From positions 439,943 to 503,942 of the forward strand of contig NZ_LMOB01000003.1 of NCBI RefSeq assembly GCF_001423185.1: a stretch of DNA of 64,000 nucleotides. Direction: 5' to 3'. The position numbers and the translations under genes were made by a program. This document shows, piece by piece, positions 8,581-17,594 of this stretch. Source of the stretch: Plantibacter sp. Leaf314. Lineage in GTDB: Bacteria > Actinomycetota > Actinomycetes > Actinomycetales > Microbacteriaceae. Numbering within the stretch: the stretch's first letter is position 1; each line of letters opens with the position of its first letter. Under the pieces are notes generated by a model. The model worked only from the letters and a program-made list of their open reading frames with translations. It was not told the DNA's origin and did no database searches.

Positions 8581-8632
8581 AACGACGGAACCCCGCCACC
8601 CGAGTCAGCTCGGGTGGCGGGGTTCCGTCGTT
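8581..8632 (+). terminator. Perfect 24-bp stem terminator of the fru operon
   Basis: The stem 8581-8604 pairs without mismatch to 8609-8632 around a TCAG loop. It begins eight bases after the ptsH stop and could act in both directions. Confidence 0.85.
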
Positions 8633-8635
8633 GCT

Positions 8636-8840
8636 GCCCTTCGACAGGCTCAGGGACCGGAAAGGGTCTGGTCACTGAGCTTGTCGAAGTGCGGTGTTGG
8701 TCGAGTGCCCTTCGACGGGCTCAGGGACCGGGTCCGCGGGGACCGTCCTGGTCACTGAGCTTGTCGAAGTGCGGTGTTCGTCGGGTGCCCTTCGACAGGC
8801 TCAGGGACCGGGGATCCGGTCACCGAGCCTGTCGAGGCGC
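8636..8840. repeat. Cluster of six REP-like elements
   Basis: Copies of the repeat lie at 8636-8658, 8670-8692, 8707-8729, 8750-8772, 8787-8809 and 8818-8840. They alternate in orientation and so form three inverted pairs (BIME-like). The region lies between two converging genes and holds no other gene. Confidence 0.85.
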
Positions 8841-8846
8841 GGTCGG

Positions 8847-11800
8847 CTAGGCCGAGCGTCGGCGTCGCGCGACGAGCACGGAGCCGAAGCCGACGATGCC
8901 GAGCAGCAGTGCGACCAGCCCGACGGTCGACACGTCGACACCCGTGCGCGACAGCGAGTCGGCACCCGTGGTCGAACCACCCGAGGGTGAGCTCGTGCCG
9001 TCACCGCTCCCGACCGTGCCGCCACCGGAGCCCGTGCCGGGCCCGGTTCCGGGGTTCGTGCCCGGGTCGGTGCCGGGATCGGTTCCCGGGTCCACCACGG
9101 CGGCCAGGACGGTCACGGGTGCGGACGTCGTCTCGACCGGCGCGAAGCCGTCGGCCGAGACCGCGACCCGAACCGCGAGCGCGGCACCGGCACTGCCGGC
9201 GGGCGGGGTGAACGTCGCCGTGTCGGCCCCGTCCATCACCTCGTCGTCGAGCAGCCACGCGTAGACCACGGTCGCGTCCTCCGGGTCGAGGACGACCGCC
9301 GCGGTCGTCGCCACCCCTTCGCGCGCCACGCTCGAGAGCGTCGCGGTCGCGACCGCCGTCCGGGCGAAGGTGATCGTCGTCGACTGCGTGGTCGTACCGT
9401 CGGCCGCCGTCACCGTGATGACGACGCCGTCGCTCGCGTCGGCCGCAGCACGGGCTGCAGCAGCCGGAGCAGCGGCGAGCGGTTCGATCGTGACCGTCGC
9501 GTCGCGGTCGGCGGGGACCGCATCGATCACGGGATCCGCGGAACCCGCCAGCGGCACCTCGTACTCGAGGACGCCTGCGTCGAAGCCCTCGACCGGCGTG
9601 CCGTTCACGCGCAGTGCCGCGAGGCCGGCTTCGGTGGCGACCGACGGCGCGAGCGCGTAGATCTCCACCTCGGAGACGACCAGGTGCGTGTTCGGGTAGG
9701 CCGTCATGACGACGCGCACGGCCGTGGTCGACACGCCACCGAGGTCGACGTCGACGACCGGCGCCGTCCCGCTCGCAGGCACGGTGACCGCTCCGCCCGG
9801 TGCGTCGATCCACGTCCCGTCGGCGTCGCGGTACTGCACCGTCAGCGCACTCGGCCAACTGTTCGTCCCACCGTCCTTGTAGGCGTAGAACGTCACATGC
9901 TCGACCGTCTGCGCGGAACCCAGCTCGTAGCTGAGCGTGTCACCCGCCGGCTTGTCCGACGAGCGCCAGTTCGACCAGCCCTTGTCGGTGCGCACGCCGT
10001 TCGTCGTGTTGCTCGCGGGGTAGCCGGACTCCGTCGACGTCGCACTCGCGACGGTCGTCGGGTCGGGAGCGATGTTGCGCTCGCCGGGAGCCGTCACGAT
10101 GACCGACAGGAGTGCGTCGATCGGTGCGGCTGCCGGGTCGTTGGAGACCGCAGTGCCCGTCACCCGGACGACGCCGGGTTCGGCGAAGTCCTCGTCGGTC
10201 AGCGAGTCGACGTCCCACGTCACCGCGGCGTCGAAGCGGTTGGCGCTCGCCCCGATCTGTGCGGGGACGGTGGCCGGGACGGCGTCGATCACGGCGCTCG
10301 CCGGTGTGCCGGCGGCGACGGTCAGCGAGACGGGCTCCGTGCTGGTGAACCCGCCGATGTCGACGGTCGCCTGGGCGGAGAAGATCGTTCCCCACCCATC
10401 CGTGCCGGACCCGGTCACGACGATTGTGCCGGGGGTGTTCCAGTCCACCGCCGAGGTGTCCCACGTGACCGGGACGGGCGAACCCTGCACGGTGCCGTAG
10501 AGCGGTACGACGGTGCCCGGCAGCGCGGCAGGCACACCGGCGATGGTCTGCGCCACGACCGGCTGGACACCGGTGAGGGCGATGTCGACGAACGCCCACG
10601 TCTGGTTCGCGCCGTTGTTCGACTGGTAGACGCCGACCGCGGCACCCGTCGTGGTCGACTGGCCGCCGACCTCGAGGGCCTGACTGGTGCCCGCGTTCAC
10701 GAGGCTCCACTCGGCGCCGTTCGTGGTCGTGGGGATCCACTGCAGGGACGGGTCGGTCGCGGCCTGTTCCCGGGTCGCGGTCACCAGGGAGGTGCCGGCC
10801 GACGTCGCGGCGAGGAGTGCGCCCGAACCGCTGCGCATCGCATACCGGTCGGTGCTGGTGCCCCCGCCGGACAGGAGCTCGGCGGTCCAGACCTGTGCGG
10901 CACCGGTGGTGGCGTCGGACGCGCGAGGCGCGATCGTGCCGGCCGGGACCGTGCCGGTGGTGCTGGACGCGGTGAACGCCTTCGCGCTCTGCTTGCCGAC
11001 GAGCTGGTAGCCGTGCCCGTCCTGGAACGGTGCGGCATCCGCGGCGACACCGGTCGCGCCATCGACGAGGAAGGTGGTGACCGACTTCGCCGGGACGGTC
11101 AGCGTCGCCTGCTTGGTGACGGGGTCGATCGCGACGGCCGCGCCCTCGACGAGGGCGTTCGCCGTCACATCGTCCGCGGGGGACTCGGTGGTGACGACCG
11201 GGGTGACCGTCGCGCCCGGGGCGATGTCCGCGAACTTCGACAGGTCGATGGTGATCGTCCGAGCGGAGGTCGACGGGTTCGCGTGGACGAGCGTCGCACC
11301 CGTGCCGTCGGCGCGCAGGGCCGTGGTGGTCTCCGCGTCGGTGGAGGGGATGAGGTGGTCGCCGGGCTGCACGTAGTGGGTGAAGTTGCGGAGCGTGTTG
11401 TACTTCGCGTTCGTCTGGACGGAGCAGCTCGGATCGGCGTCACCGTCGGCGATGCGGCGCTCGGAGTCGCCCTCGGCGTTGCAGTCGAAGTCGATGAGCA
11501 CACTGCCCCAGTTGAGCTTCTCGACCTTCTCCATGTTGTAGAGGTCCTCGACCGGCTGCCAGAGGACCCAGGCCGTCGGCTCGAGGTTCCGGAGGTCGTC
11601 GATGAGGTGCGTCGCCATCCCGATGCCGTTGTCGATGTTCGTGAGGTTGTGCTGGCCGCTGGAGTCCCAGTCGCCCTCGACCTCGCTCATCCAGAGCGGC
11701 TTGCCGGCGGTCTTCGCGATGTCGCGTGCGACGACGCTGCCGCCCTGTCCGTAACTGTGGACGTTCAGCTGCGTGACGAGGTCCTTGGCGGTCTGCGACC

Positions 11801-12746
11801 AGCCGTTCCAGTTGGTGGCGAAGATGCCCGGGTTGGTCTCGTCCATCGCGGCGATGACCGCCTCGGTGGACGTGCCTTCGGCCGCCAGGCGCTCGGCGAG
11901 GGCCTTGATGACGGTGTCCTGCATGGCGGGCCCGATGTGTGCGCCCTCCTGCCGGCCGCCCTTCGGCCAACCCGTGGCCTCGTCGATCTGCGTGCCCCAG
12001 TAGTTCGTGTTGGGCTCGTTGAACGGGTCGATCGTGTCGAAGTCGATGCCGGTGTCGGCCTCGAGGTGGTCGACGACGGTGGTGAGGTACGCGACGAAGT
12101 CGTCGACGCTCTCGGGCTTCAGCTGCTCGTCGGCGGCGTTGTAGTTGCCGGAGACGTAGCCGTTCTCGGTCATGAAGTACGGCGGGGAGTTGCTGAAGGC
12201 CTCCCACTTCGTGATCTTGTCCTTGAGGGCCGTGAGCCACCAGCGCTGGGTCTCGTCGGCGGTGAAGTCGTAGGAGGCCGGGTCATCGGCGTCCCAGGCC
12301 GCGGCGTAGCGGTCGCGGTCGGCGTAGTCGGAGGTGATCGGTCCGTCCGCGTCGCTCGCGCCGAGCTCCGGGTTCCACCAGCCGTCGACGGCGCCGCCGG
12401 CGCGGAGGTAGGGCGGGACGTCGCTCGCGTTACCGCCACCGATGTTGTACCGAGCGATGTTGAGGTTGAGGCCGTCCTCCCCGAACACCTTGTCGAAGAG
12501 GTCCTGGCGGACGTCGGCGGGGTAGTCGCCGGTCGCGTTGGCAAACCAGACGAGGCTCGTGCCCCAGCCCTCGAAGGCCTCGTTCTGGTAGGCGGGGTTC
12601 GGCGTGATGGTCAGGGCGGTGCCCTCCGCAGCGGCGGCAGGCGTCGCCTCCACGGTGGCGAGCGCTGGTGCGATCGCGGCGATGCCGAGGGCGACGGCGA
12701 CGGTCGCTCCGATCGTTCGGCGGCGGACTGGTGACGGCAGTGTCAT
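8847..12746 (-). CDS. Secreted wall-anchored multidomain GH30 family glycoside hydrolase
   Basis: 1299 residues. There is a signal peptide (1-40, ending TPAAAA). The GH30-type catalytic domain (about 45-500) carries DPFNEPN (acid/base Glu about 244) and WMSEVEG (nucleophile about Glu355). A ricin-type beta-trefoil (about 570-723) follows, then two bacterial Ig-like domains (about 725-885), a discoidin F5/8C carbohydrate-binding domain (about 890-1020), cadherin-like and Ig-like modules, a PGTD repeat linker, and an LSRTG anchor with membrane segment and RRRR (about 1262-1299). The start at 12746 is set by AAGGAA and a signal peptide. GH30 members act on beta-1,6-galactan, xylan or glucan. The GH35 gene in the same regulon favours galactan, which is inference. 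Confidence 0.88.
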   Translation of the reverse strand: MTLPSPVRRRTIGATVAVALGIAAIAPALATVEATPAAAAEGTALTITPNPAYQNEAFEGWGTSLVWFANATGDYPADVRQDLFDKVFGEDGLNLNIARYNIGGGNASDVPPYLRAGGAVDGWWNPELGASDADGPITSDYADRDRYAAAWDADDPASYDFTADETQRWWLTALKDKITKWEAFSNSPPYFMTENGYVSGNYNAADEQLKPESVDDFVAYLTTVVDHLEADTGIDFDTIDPFNEPNTNYWGTQIDEATGWPKGGRQEGAHIGPAMQDTVIKALAERLAAEGTSTEAVIAAMDETNPGIFATNWNGWSQTAKDLVTQLNVHSYGQGGSVVARDIAKTAGKPLWMSEVEGDWDSSGQHNLTNIDNGIGMATHLIDDLRNLEPTAWVLWQPVEDLYNMEKVEKLNWGSVLIDFDCNAEGDSERRIADGDADPSCSVQTNAKYNTLRNFTHYVQPGDHLIPSTDAETTTALRADGTGATLVHANPSTSARTITIDLSKFADIAPGATVTPVVTTESPADDVTANALVEGAAVAIDPVTKQATLTVPAKSVTTFLVDGATGVAADAAPFQDGHGYQLVGKQSAKAFTASSTTGTVPAGTIAPRASDATTGAAQVWTAELLSGGGTSTDRYAMRSGSGALLAATSAGTSLVTATREQAATDPSLQWIPTTTNGAEWSLVNAGTSQALEVGGQSTTTGAAVGVYQSNNGANQTWAFVDIALTGVQPVVAQTIAGVPAALPGTVVPLYGTVQGSPVPVTWDTSAVDWNTPGTIVVTGSGTDGWGTIFSAQATVDIGGFTSTEPVSLTVAAGTPASAVIDAVPATVPAQIGASANRFDAAVTWDVDSLTDEDFAEPGVVRVTGTAVSNDPAAAPIDALLSVIVTAPGERNIAPDPTTVASATSTESGYPASNTTNGVRTDKGWSNWRSSDKPAGDTLSYELGSAQTVEHVTFYAYKDGGTNSWPSALTVQYRDADGTWIDAPGGAVTVPASGTAPVVDVDLGGVSTTAVRVVMTAYPNTHLVVSEVEIYALAPSVATEAGLAALRVNGTPVEGFDAGVLEYEVPLAGSADPVIDAVPADRDATVTIEPLAAAPAAAARAAADASDGVVITVTAADGTTTQSTTITFARTAVATATLSSVAREGVATTAAVVLDPEDATVVYAWLLDDEVMDGADTATFTPPAGSAGAALAVRVAVSADGFAPVETTSAPVTVLAAVVDPGTDPGTDPGTNPGTGPGTGSGGGTVGSGDGTSSPSGGSTTGADSLSRTGVDVSTVGLVALLLGIVGFGSVLVARRRRSA

Positions 12747-12782
12747 CGGTGGTTCCTTCGTTGGAGGCCGTGGAGCAGATCG

Positions 12783-12833
12783 ATGTTCACGTGAACATTC
12801 CACGACACGACGTCGCGATGTTCACGTCAACAT
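12783..12833 (-). promoter_or_regulatory. Two LacI-type operators before the GH30 gene
   Basis: ATGTTCACGTGAACAT (12783-12798) is a perfect 16-bp palindrome. ATGTTCACGTCAACAT (12818-12833) differs by one base. They lie between the predicted transcription start and the ribosome site, a repression position. The same motif recurs twice before the ABC transporter. Confidence 0.85.
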
Positions 12834-12841
12834 TTCCGACG

Positions 12842-12871
12842 AGTATGGGCGACCCCTCACTCGGGTGTCAA
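12842..12871 (-). promoter_or_regulatory. Promoter of the GH30 gene
   Basis: On the minus strand TTGACA (12866-12871), an 18-bp spacer and CATACT (12842-12847) form a good sigma-70 type promoter. The first operator begins about 10 bases downstream of the -10 box. Confidence 0.65.
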
Positions 12872-12880
12872 GGGCGCCGG

Positions 12881-13921
12881 TCAGCGCGTGGGTGGGGGAG
12901 CGGTGCTCGCGCGCACGACGAGGCGGGTCGGCGTCAGCGGCTCGGAGGACGCCGACGGGCCCTCCTCGATCTCGCGGAGGAGGATCGTGATCGCCCGTCG
13001 GCCGATCTCGTCGAAGTCCTGGTGCACCGTCGTGAGCGGCGGCCAGAAGGAGTCCGACTCCGGGGTGTCGTCGAAGCCGACCACGCTGATCGACCCCGGC
13101 ACGGCCCGCCCGCGTTCGTGCAGGGCACGCAGGAGTCCGAGCGCCATCTGGTCGTTCGAGGCGAAGACGGCGGTGATTTCCGGGCGCTCGGCGATCTCGA
13201 GGCCGATCTCGTAGCCGGAGGTCGTCGACCAGTCGCCACGGAACGCGGGCGGCGGCGTGATGCCGGCCGCGCGCAGGGTGTCGCCCCAGCTCTGCTCCCG
13301 ACGAGCTGCCGAGTAGGAGGTGCGGGGACCGGCGATGTGCCACACGCCCTGGTGCCCGAGGTCGAGGAGGTGCTGCGTGGCGAGTGCCGCACCCTGCGCC
13401 TGGTCGTTGTCGACGACCGGGTAGTCGGTGCGCGCGGCCGAGTCGATGACGACGACGGGCAGGCCGGCCGGCAGCTCGACGTCGGCGCCGTCGACGATGT
13501 GCGACTCGATCACGATGATGAGCCCGTCGACGTCCTGCTCGCGGAGGCTGTCGAGCGCGACGGCGACGTCGCGCTGCGTGGGGTACTCGACCGGGACGAC
13601 GGTGACGGAGTACCCGGCCCGCGCCGCCTGCACGGTGATCGCATCGAGCGTGCGCATGTTGCCGTAGGAGGAGAGTGTGAACATCGTGATGCCGATGCTG
13701 CGGGTTCGACCGGATCGAAGGGCGCGTGCGGCCCGGTTCGGGCGGTAGCCGAGTTCCGTCATCGCCTCGAGGACGCGGTCGCGAGTGGTGTCGTCGACGT
13801 TCGTCAGGCCGTTCGCGACGCGCGACACCGTCTGCGAGGAGACGCCGGCGTGGGCGGCGACGTCCGCCATGGAAGGCGCACGTCTGGCGCGGCCGGGCGC
13901 TCGCCGAGTGGTGTCCGTCAT
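12881..13921 (-). CDS. LacI family repressor of the GH30/ABC/GH35 regulon
   Basis: 346 residues. The helix-turn-helix (MADVAAHAGVSSQTVSRVAN, about residue 17) and hinge (GYRPNRAAR) are followed by a periplasmic-binding-like sensor domain ending VVRAST. The ATG at 13921 is preferred for its AGGGAG site; a longer upstream frame would read through the operators. It sits between the GH30 gene and the divergent transporter, both of which carry the ATGTTnACGTnAACAT palindrome, so it is the likely binder and is probably autoregulated. The inducer is presumably a galacto-oligosaccharide; this is inferred. Confidence 0.9.
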   Translation of the reverse strand: MTDTTRRAPGRARRAPSMADVAAHAGVSSQTVSRVANGLTNVDDTTRDRVLEAMTELGYRPNRAARALRSGRTRSIGITMFTLSSYGNMRTLDAITVQAARAGYSVTVVPVEYPTQRDVAVALDSLREQDVDGLIIVIESHIVDGADVELPAGLPVVVIDSAARTDYPVVDNDQAQGAALATQHLLDLGHQGVWHIAGPRTSYSAARREQSWGDTLRAAGITPPPAFRGDWSTTSGYEIGLEIAERPEITAVFASNDQMALGLLRALHERGRAVPGSISVVGFDDTPESDSFWPPLTTVHQDFDEIGRRAITILLREIEEGPSASSEPLTPTRLVVRASTAPPPTR

Positions 13922-13950
13922 GGTCTCCCTATCGTCGCATCCATCCTTGC

Positions 13951-13999
13951 ATGTTGACGTGAACATGCTATGGTACCGAACAGATGTTGACGTAAACAT
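13951..13999. promoter_or_regulatory. Two LacI-type operators in the divergent promoter region
   Basis: ATGTTGACGTGAACAT (13951-13966) and ATGTTGACGTAAACAT (13984-13999) match the GH30-side operators. On the minus strand TTTACG within the second site and CATAGC 18 bases on form a promoter for the repressor gene, consistent with autoregulation. Confidence 0.82.
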
Positions 14000-14067
14000 C
14001 ACCGGCGACACCCCCACCACGCCACACCGCACGACGGTTCCACCCGAATCCAGCAAGGAAGCTGCCC

Positions 14068-14991
14068 ATGACCACCACGACCGCTCGCACCGGCCGGCCA
14101 CCAGCGGTCCGCGTCCACCGCCGCGACCGCCGGGATTGGAAGGGGTGGGCGTTCATCGCCCCCTTCATGATCGTCTTCGCGCTGATGATCATCGCGCCCC
14201 TCGTCTACGCGCTCTACCTCAGCTTCTTCCAGGAGAAGCTCATCGGTGGCAACGCCTTCGTCGGGTTCGACAACTACCTCCAGGTCTTCCAAGACCCGAA
14301 GTTCTGGGAACCGTTCGGCCGCGTCGCGCTGTTCTTCGTCGTGCAGGTGCCGATCATGCTGGCCCTGTCGCTCACGGCCGCACTCGCACTCGACAGCGCC
14401 CGGCTGCACGGCGCCGCGTTCTTCCGCATCGCCCTCTTCCTGCCGTACGCGGTGCCTGGCGTCGTCGCCGCACTCATCTGGGGCTTCATCTACGGCGACC
14501 AGTTCGGGCTCGCGGGCAGCTTCAACGACCTCGTCGGCGCGCAGATCCTCGAGCCGTTCAGTTCGCAGGCCGTCCTCGCCTCCATCGGCAACATCGTCAC
14601 GTGGGAGTTCATGGGCTACAACATGCTCATCTTCTACGCCGCCCTCCGGGTGGTCCCCGGCGAGATCTACGAGGCGGCCGAGATTGACGGCGCCGGACAG
14701 TTCCGCACGGTCTTCAGCATCAAGATCCCGGCGCTCCGCGGCGCACTCGTCATCGCGACGATCTTCTCCGTCATCGGGTCCTTCCAGCTCTTCAACGAGC
14801 CGAACCTGCTGAAGAACCTCGCCCCCAACGTGATCACGAGCAACTTCACGCCGAACATGTACGCCTACAACCTGTCCTTCGCGGGGCAGCAGTTCAACCT
14901 CGCGGCGACGGTCGCGATCATCATGGGCGTCATCACCGCCGTCATCGCCTACGTCGTGCAGGTGCGCGGCTCCCGACAGGAGAACAGCTGA
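14068..14991 (+). CDS. Carbohydrate ABC transporter permease (MalF type)
   Basis: 307 residues with six predicted membrane helices. The binding-protein-dependent permease loop is EAAEIDGAGQFRTVFSIKIP (about residue 204), the EAA motif that contacts the ATPase. Start ATG 14068 with AAGGAAG upstream. It is the first gene of the transporter operon and overlaps the second permease gene by one base (TGATG). No ATPase is encoded nearby, so a shared MsiK-like ATPase is expected, as in other Actinobacteria. Confidence 0.93.
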   Translation: MTTTTARTGRPPAVRVHRRDRRDWKGWAFIAPFMIVFALMIIAPLVYALYLSFFQEKLIGGNAFVGFDNYLQVFQDPKFWEPFGRVALFFVVQVPIMLALSLTAALALDSARLHGAAFFRIALFLPYAVPGVVAALIWGFIYGDQFGLAGSFNDLVGAQILEPFSSQAVLASIGNIVTWEFMGYNMLIFYAALRVVPGEIYEAAEIDGAGQFRTVFSIKIPALRGALVIATIFSVIGSFQLFNEPNLLKNLAPNVITSNFTPNMYAYNLSFAGQQFNLAATVAIIMGVITAVIAYVVQVRGSRQENS

Positions 14992-15941
14992 TGGCCACCG
15001 TCTCGAACCCCACCGTGCGTCCGCAGACCGTCTCGACGAGCACCGCCCGCAACGCACGCGCCTTCGACCGCCCCACCCGGAAGCGCCACGATCCGCGACG
15101 CAAGCGCTCGCTCGTCCTGACGATCGTCATGGCCGTGTTCCTCATCTACTCCGTCGTCCCGATCCTCTGGCTCGTCATCAACGCGACGAAGTCCCAGCCC
15201 GACCTCTTCTCCTCCTTCGGCCTCTGGTTCGGCGACGGCGGGTTCAACCTGTGGCAGAACATCGTCGACACCGTGACCTACCGCGACGGCCAGTTCGTCG
15301 GCTGGTTCGGCAACACGCTCCTTTACGTCGTCGTCGGCGCCGGTGGGGCGACCCTCCTCGCGACGATCGGCGGCTACGGGCTCGCGAAGTTCCGGTTCCC
15401 GGGCAAGCGTGCGGTCTTCGCGATCATCCTCGGCTCCATCGCGGTGCCCGGAACCGCGCTCGCCGTGCCGACGTTCCTCATGTTCAGTCAGCTCGGCCTG
15501 ACGAACACGCCGTGGGCCGTCATCCTGCCCTCGCTCGTCAGCCCGTTCGGCCTGTACCTGATCTGGACGTACGCGGTCGACGCCGTGCCCACCGAACTGC
15601 TCGAAGCGGCACGGATGGACGGCGCGGGGGAGTTCCGCACCTTCTTCACGATCTCGCTCCGGCTGCTCGGACCCGGCATCGTCACGGTCCTCCTCTTCGC
15701 GATCGTCGCGACCTGGAACAACTACTTCCTGCCGCTGATCATGCTCTCCGAACCCACCTGGTACCCGCTCACCGTCGGCCTCAGTCAATGGAGTGCACAG
15801 GCCACGGGTGTCGCGGCCCAGCCGATCTTCAACCTCGTGATCACCGGATCGCTCCTGACCATCGTCCCGATCGTCATCGCGTTCCTCTTCCTGCAGCGCT
15901 TCTGGCAGTCCGGCCTCAGCGCCGGCAGCGTCAAGGGCTGA
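14991..15941 (+). CDS. Carbohydrate ABC transporter permease (MalG type)
   Basis: 316 residues. A basic N-terminal extension (about 40 residues) precedes six membrane helices. The EAA loop reads EAARMDGAGEFRTFFTISL (about 205). It forms the heterodimeric channel with the preceding permease. The start codon overlaps the previous stop by one base, which implies coupling. Two REP elements separate it from the binding-protein gene. Confidence 0.93.
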   Translation: MATVSNPTVRPQTVSTSTARNARAFDRPTRKRHDPRRKRSLVLTIVMAVFLIYSVVPILWLVINATKSQPDLFSSFGLWFGDGGFNLWQNIVDTVTYRDGQFVGWFGNTLLYVVVGAGGATLLATIGGYGLAKFRFPGKRAVFAIILGSIAVPGTALAVPTFLMFSQLGLTNTPWAVILPSLVSPFGLYLIWTYAVDAVPTELLEAARMDGAGEFRTFFTISLRLLGPGIVTVLLFAIVATWNNYFLPLIMLSEPTWYPLTVGLSQWSAQATGVAAQPIFNLVITGSLLTIVPIVIAFLFLQRFWQSGLSAGSVKG

Positions 15942-15958
15942 TCCGCTCCCGTCCGTCC

Positions 15959-16029
15959 GGTCCCTGAGCCTGTCGAAGGGCCCCGGTCCACAACCGCTTT
16001 CCCCCGGTCCCTGAGCTTGTCGAAGGGCC
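15959..16029. repeat. Two REP-like elements inside the ABC operon
   Basis: Same-orientation copies at 15959-15982 and 16006-16029 lie between the permease and binding-protein genes. Such elements can stabilise or segment an mRNA, which could adjust the permease to binding-protein ratio. Confidence 0.8.
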
Positions 16030-16072
16030 ACCAGCACCACTCCTCCTCCCAACGCAGTGAAAGGAAACACCC

Positions 16073-17425
16073 ATGAAGCGCATCTCACCGTCCCGCACGG
16101 TCCTGCGCCGCGCGGCCACGGCGGCCGTCGCGTCCGCGATGATCGGAGCGTCGCTCGTCGCCTGCTCGTCCGGCGGCGGCACCACCGCCTCGGGCGACGC
16201 CAAGGACATCGAATCGGCCCTCGAGGCCGGTGGCGAGCTGACCTACTGGTCGTGGACCCCGTCCGCGGAGGCCCAGGTCGCCGCGTTCGAGAAGGCCTAC
16301 CCCAAGGTGAAGGTCAACCTCGTGAACGCGGGCACCAACACCACCGAGTACACGAAGCTGCAGAACGCGATCAAGGCCGGCAAGGGTGCCCCGGACGTCG
16401 CGCAGGTCGAGTACTACGCCATCCCGCAGTTCGCGCTGAGCGACTCCCTCGTCGACCTCAACGCCTACGGCTTCGGCGACCTCAAGGACGACTACAGCCC
16501 CGGACCGTGGAGCTCCGTCAACATCGGCGACGGCCTGTACGCCCTCCCGCAGGACTCCGGCCCCATGGCCATGTTCTACAACAAGACGGTGTTCGACCAG
16601 TACGGCATCGCCGTCCCGACCACCTGGGACGAGTACATCGCCGCCGCGGCCCAGCTGCACACCGCCGACCCGTCGAAGTACATCACCAACGACTCCGGTG
16701 ACTCCGGCTTCGCGACCAGCATGATCTGGCAGGCCGGTGGCCGTCCCTTCACCGCCGACGGCACCAAGGTGAGCGTCAACCTCGCCGACGAGGGCTCGAA
16801 GAAGTGGGCAGACACCTGGAACCAGCTCGTCGAGGGTGACCTGCTCTCCGACGTCCCCGGGTGGAGCGACGACTGGTACAAGTCGCTCGGCAACGGCAGC
16901 ATCGCGACCCTCATCACGGGCGCCTGGATGCCCGGCGTGCTCGAGTCGTCCGTCGCCGAGGCCTCCGGCCAGTGGCGCGTCGCCCCGATCCCGACCTACG
17001 ACGGCAAGCCGGCCAACGCCGAGAACGGTGGCGGCGGCCAGGTCGTGCTGAAGCAGAGCAAGAACCCGGCGCTCGCCGCGGGCTTCCTCAAGTGGCTGAA
17101 CAACGACGAGGAGAGCGTCAAGGTCTTCCTCGACAACGGCGGCTTCCCGGCGACCACCGCCGACCTGAACTCCGACGAGTTCCTCTCCGCCGCCCCCGAG
17201 TACTTCGGTGGACAGAAGATCAACGAGGTGCTCGTCCAGGGTGCCAAGGACGTGTCGACGGGTTGGCAGTACCTGCCCTACCAGGTCTACGCGAACAGCA
17301 TCTTCGCCGACACCGTCGGGCAGTCCTACGCCAACCGGGCAGACCTGAACGACGGTCTCGCCGACTGGCAGAAGCAGCTCGTCGAGTACGGCAACACGCA
17401 GGGCTTCACGGTCACCGAGAAGTAG
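16073..17425 (+). CDS. Sugar ABC transporter substrate-binding lipoprotein
   Basis: 450 residues, SBP family 1 (MalE-like). The lipoprotein signal ends SLVAC, with the lipidated Cys at about 31, followed by a Ser/Gly linker. ELTYWSWTPSAEAQ, the mid region GPMAMFYNKTVFDQYG and ITGAWMPGV are typical of oligosaccharide binders. AAAGGAAA lies upstream of the ATG. It delivers substrate to the two upstream permeases. The ligand is unknown; a galacto-oligosaccharide is inferred from the neighbouring GH35 and GH30. Confidence 0.93.
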   Translation: MKRISPSRTVLRRAATAAVASAMIGASLVACSSGGGTTASGDAKDIESALEAGGELTYWSWTPSAEAQVAAFEKAYPKVKVNLVNAGTNTTEYTKLQNAIKAGKGAPDVAQVEYYAIPQFALSDSLVDLNAYGFGDLKDDYSPGPWSSVNIGDGLYALPQDSGPMAMFYNKTVFDQYGIAVPTTWDEYIAAAAQLHTADPSKYITNDSGDSGFATSMIWQAGGRPFTADGTKVSVNLADEGSKKWADTWNQLVEGDLLSDVPGWSDDWYKSLGNGSIATLITGAWMPGVLESSVAEASGQWRVAPIPTYDGKPANAENGGGGQVVLKQSKNPALAAGFLKWLNNDEESVKVFLDNGGFPATTADLNSDEFLSAAPEYFGGQKINEVLVQGAKDVSTGWQYLPYQVYANSIFADTVGQSYANRADLNDGLADWQKQLVEYGNTQGFTVTEK

Positions 17426-17429
17426 TCGT

Positions 17430-17461
17430 CCACCGGCTCCGGTCCCTCCCGGAGCCGGTGG
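17430..17461 (+). terminator. Hairpin terminator after the binding-protein gene
   Basis: A 13-bp perfect stem (17430-17442 with 17449-17461) and 6-nt loop lie five bases after the stop codon. It probably attenuates read-through into the GH35 gene. Confidence 0.7.
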
Positions 17462-17506
17462 CGCGGCCTGCGGCGACACCGCGGGCACCTGCACCATCAG
17501 CACCAT

Positions 17507-17560
17507 CGACCGTGGCCGGTCGGCGGACCCGCACGGGTCTCGTCGGGCCGGCCACGGTCG
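17507..17560 (+). terminator. Nested hairpin upstream of the GH35 gene
   Basis: CGACCGTGGCCGG (17507-17519) pairs with 17548-17560. The 28-nt interior contains its own GACCCGCACGGGTC hairpin. It may be a second terminator or a leader structure; it lies about 35 bases before the GH35 start. Confidence 0.5.
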
Positions 17561-17594
17561 CTCCATCCCGACCTCTTCATCACGGAGCCCCAGC

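Noticed and set aside
9684..12734. Large plus-strand frame opposite the GH30 gene
   Set aside because: It is Arg/Gly/Asp-rich low-complexity translation typical of the antisense of a high-GC gene, and the minus strand has clear GH30 motifs.
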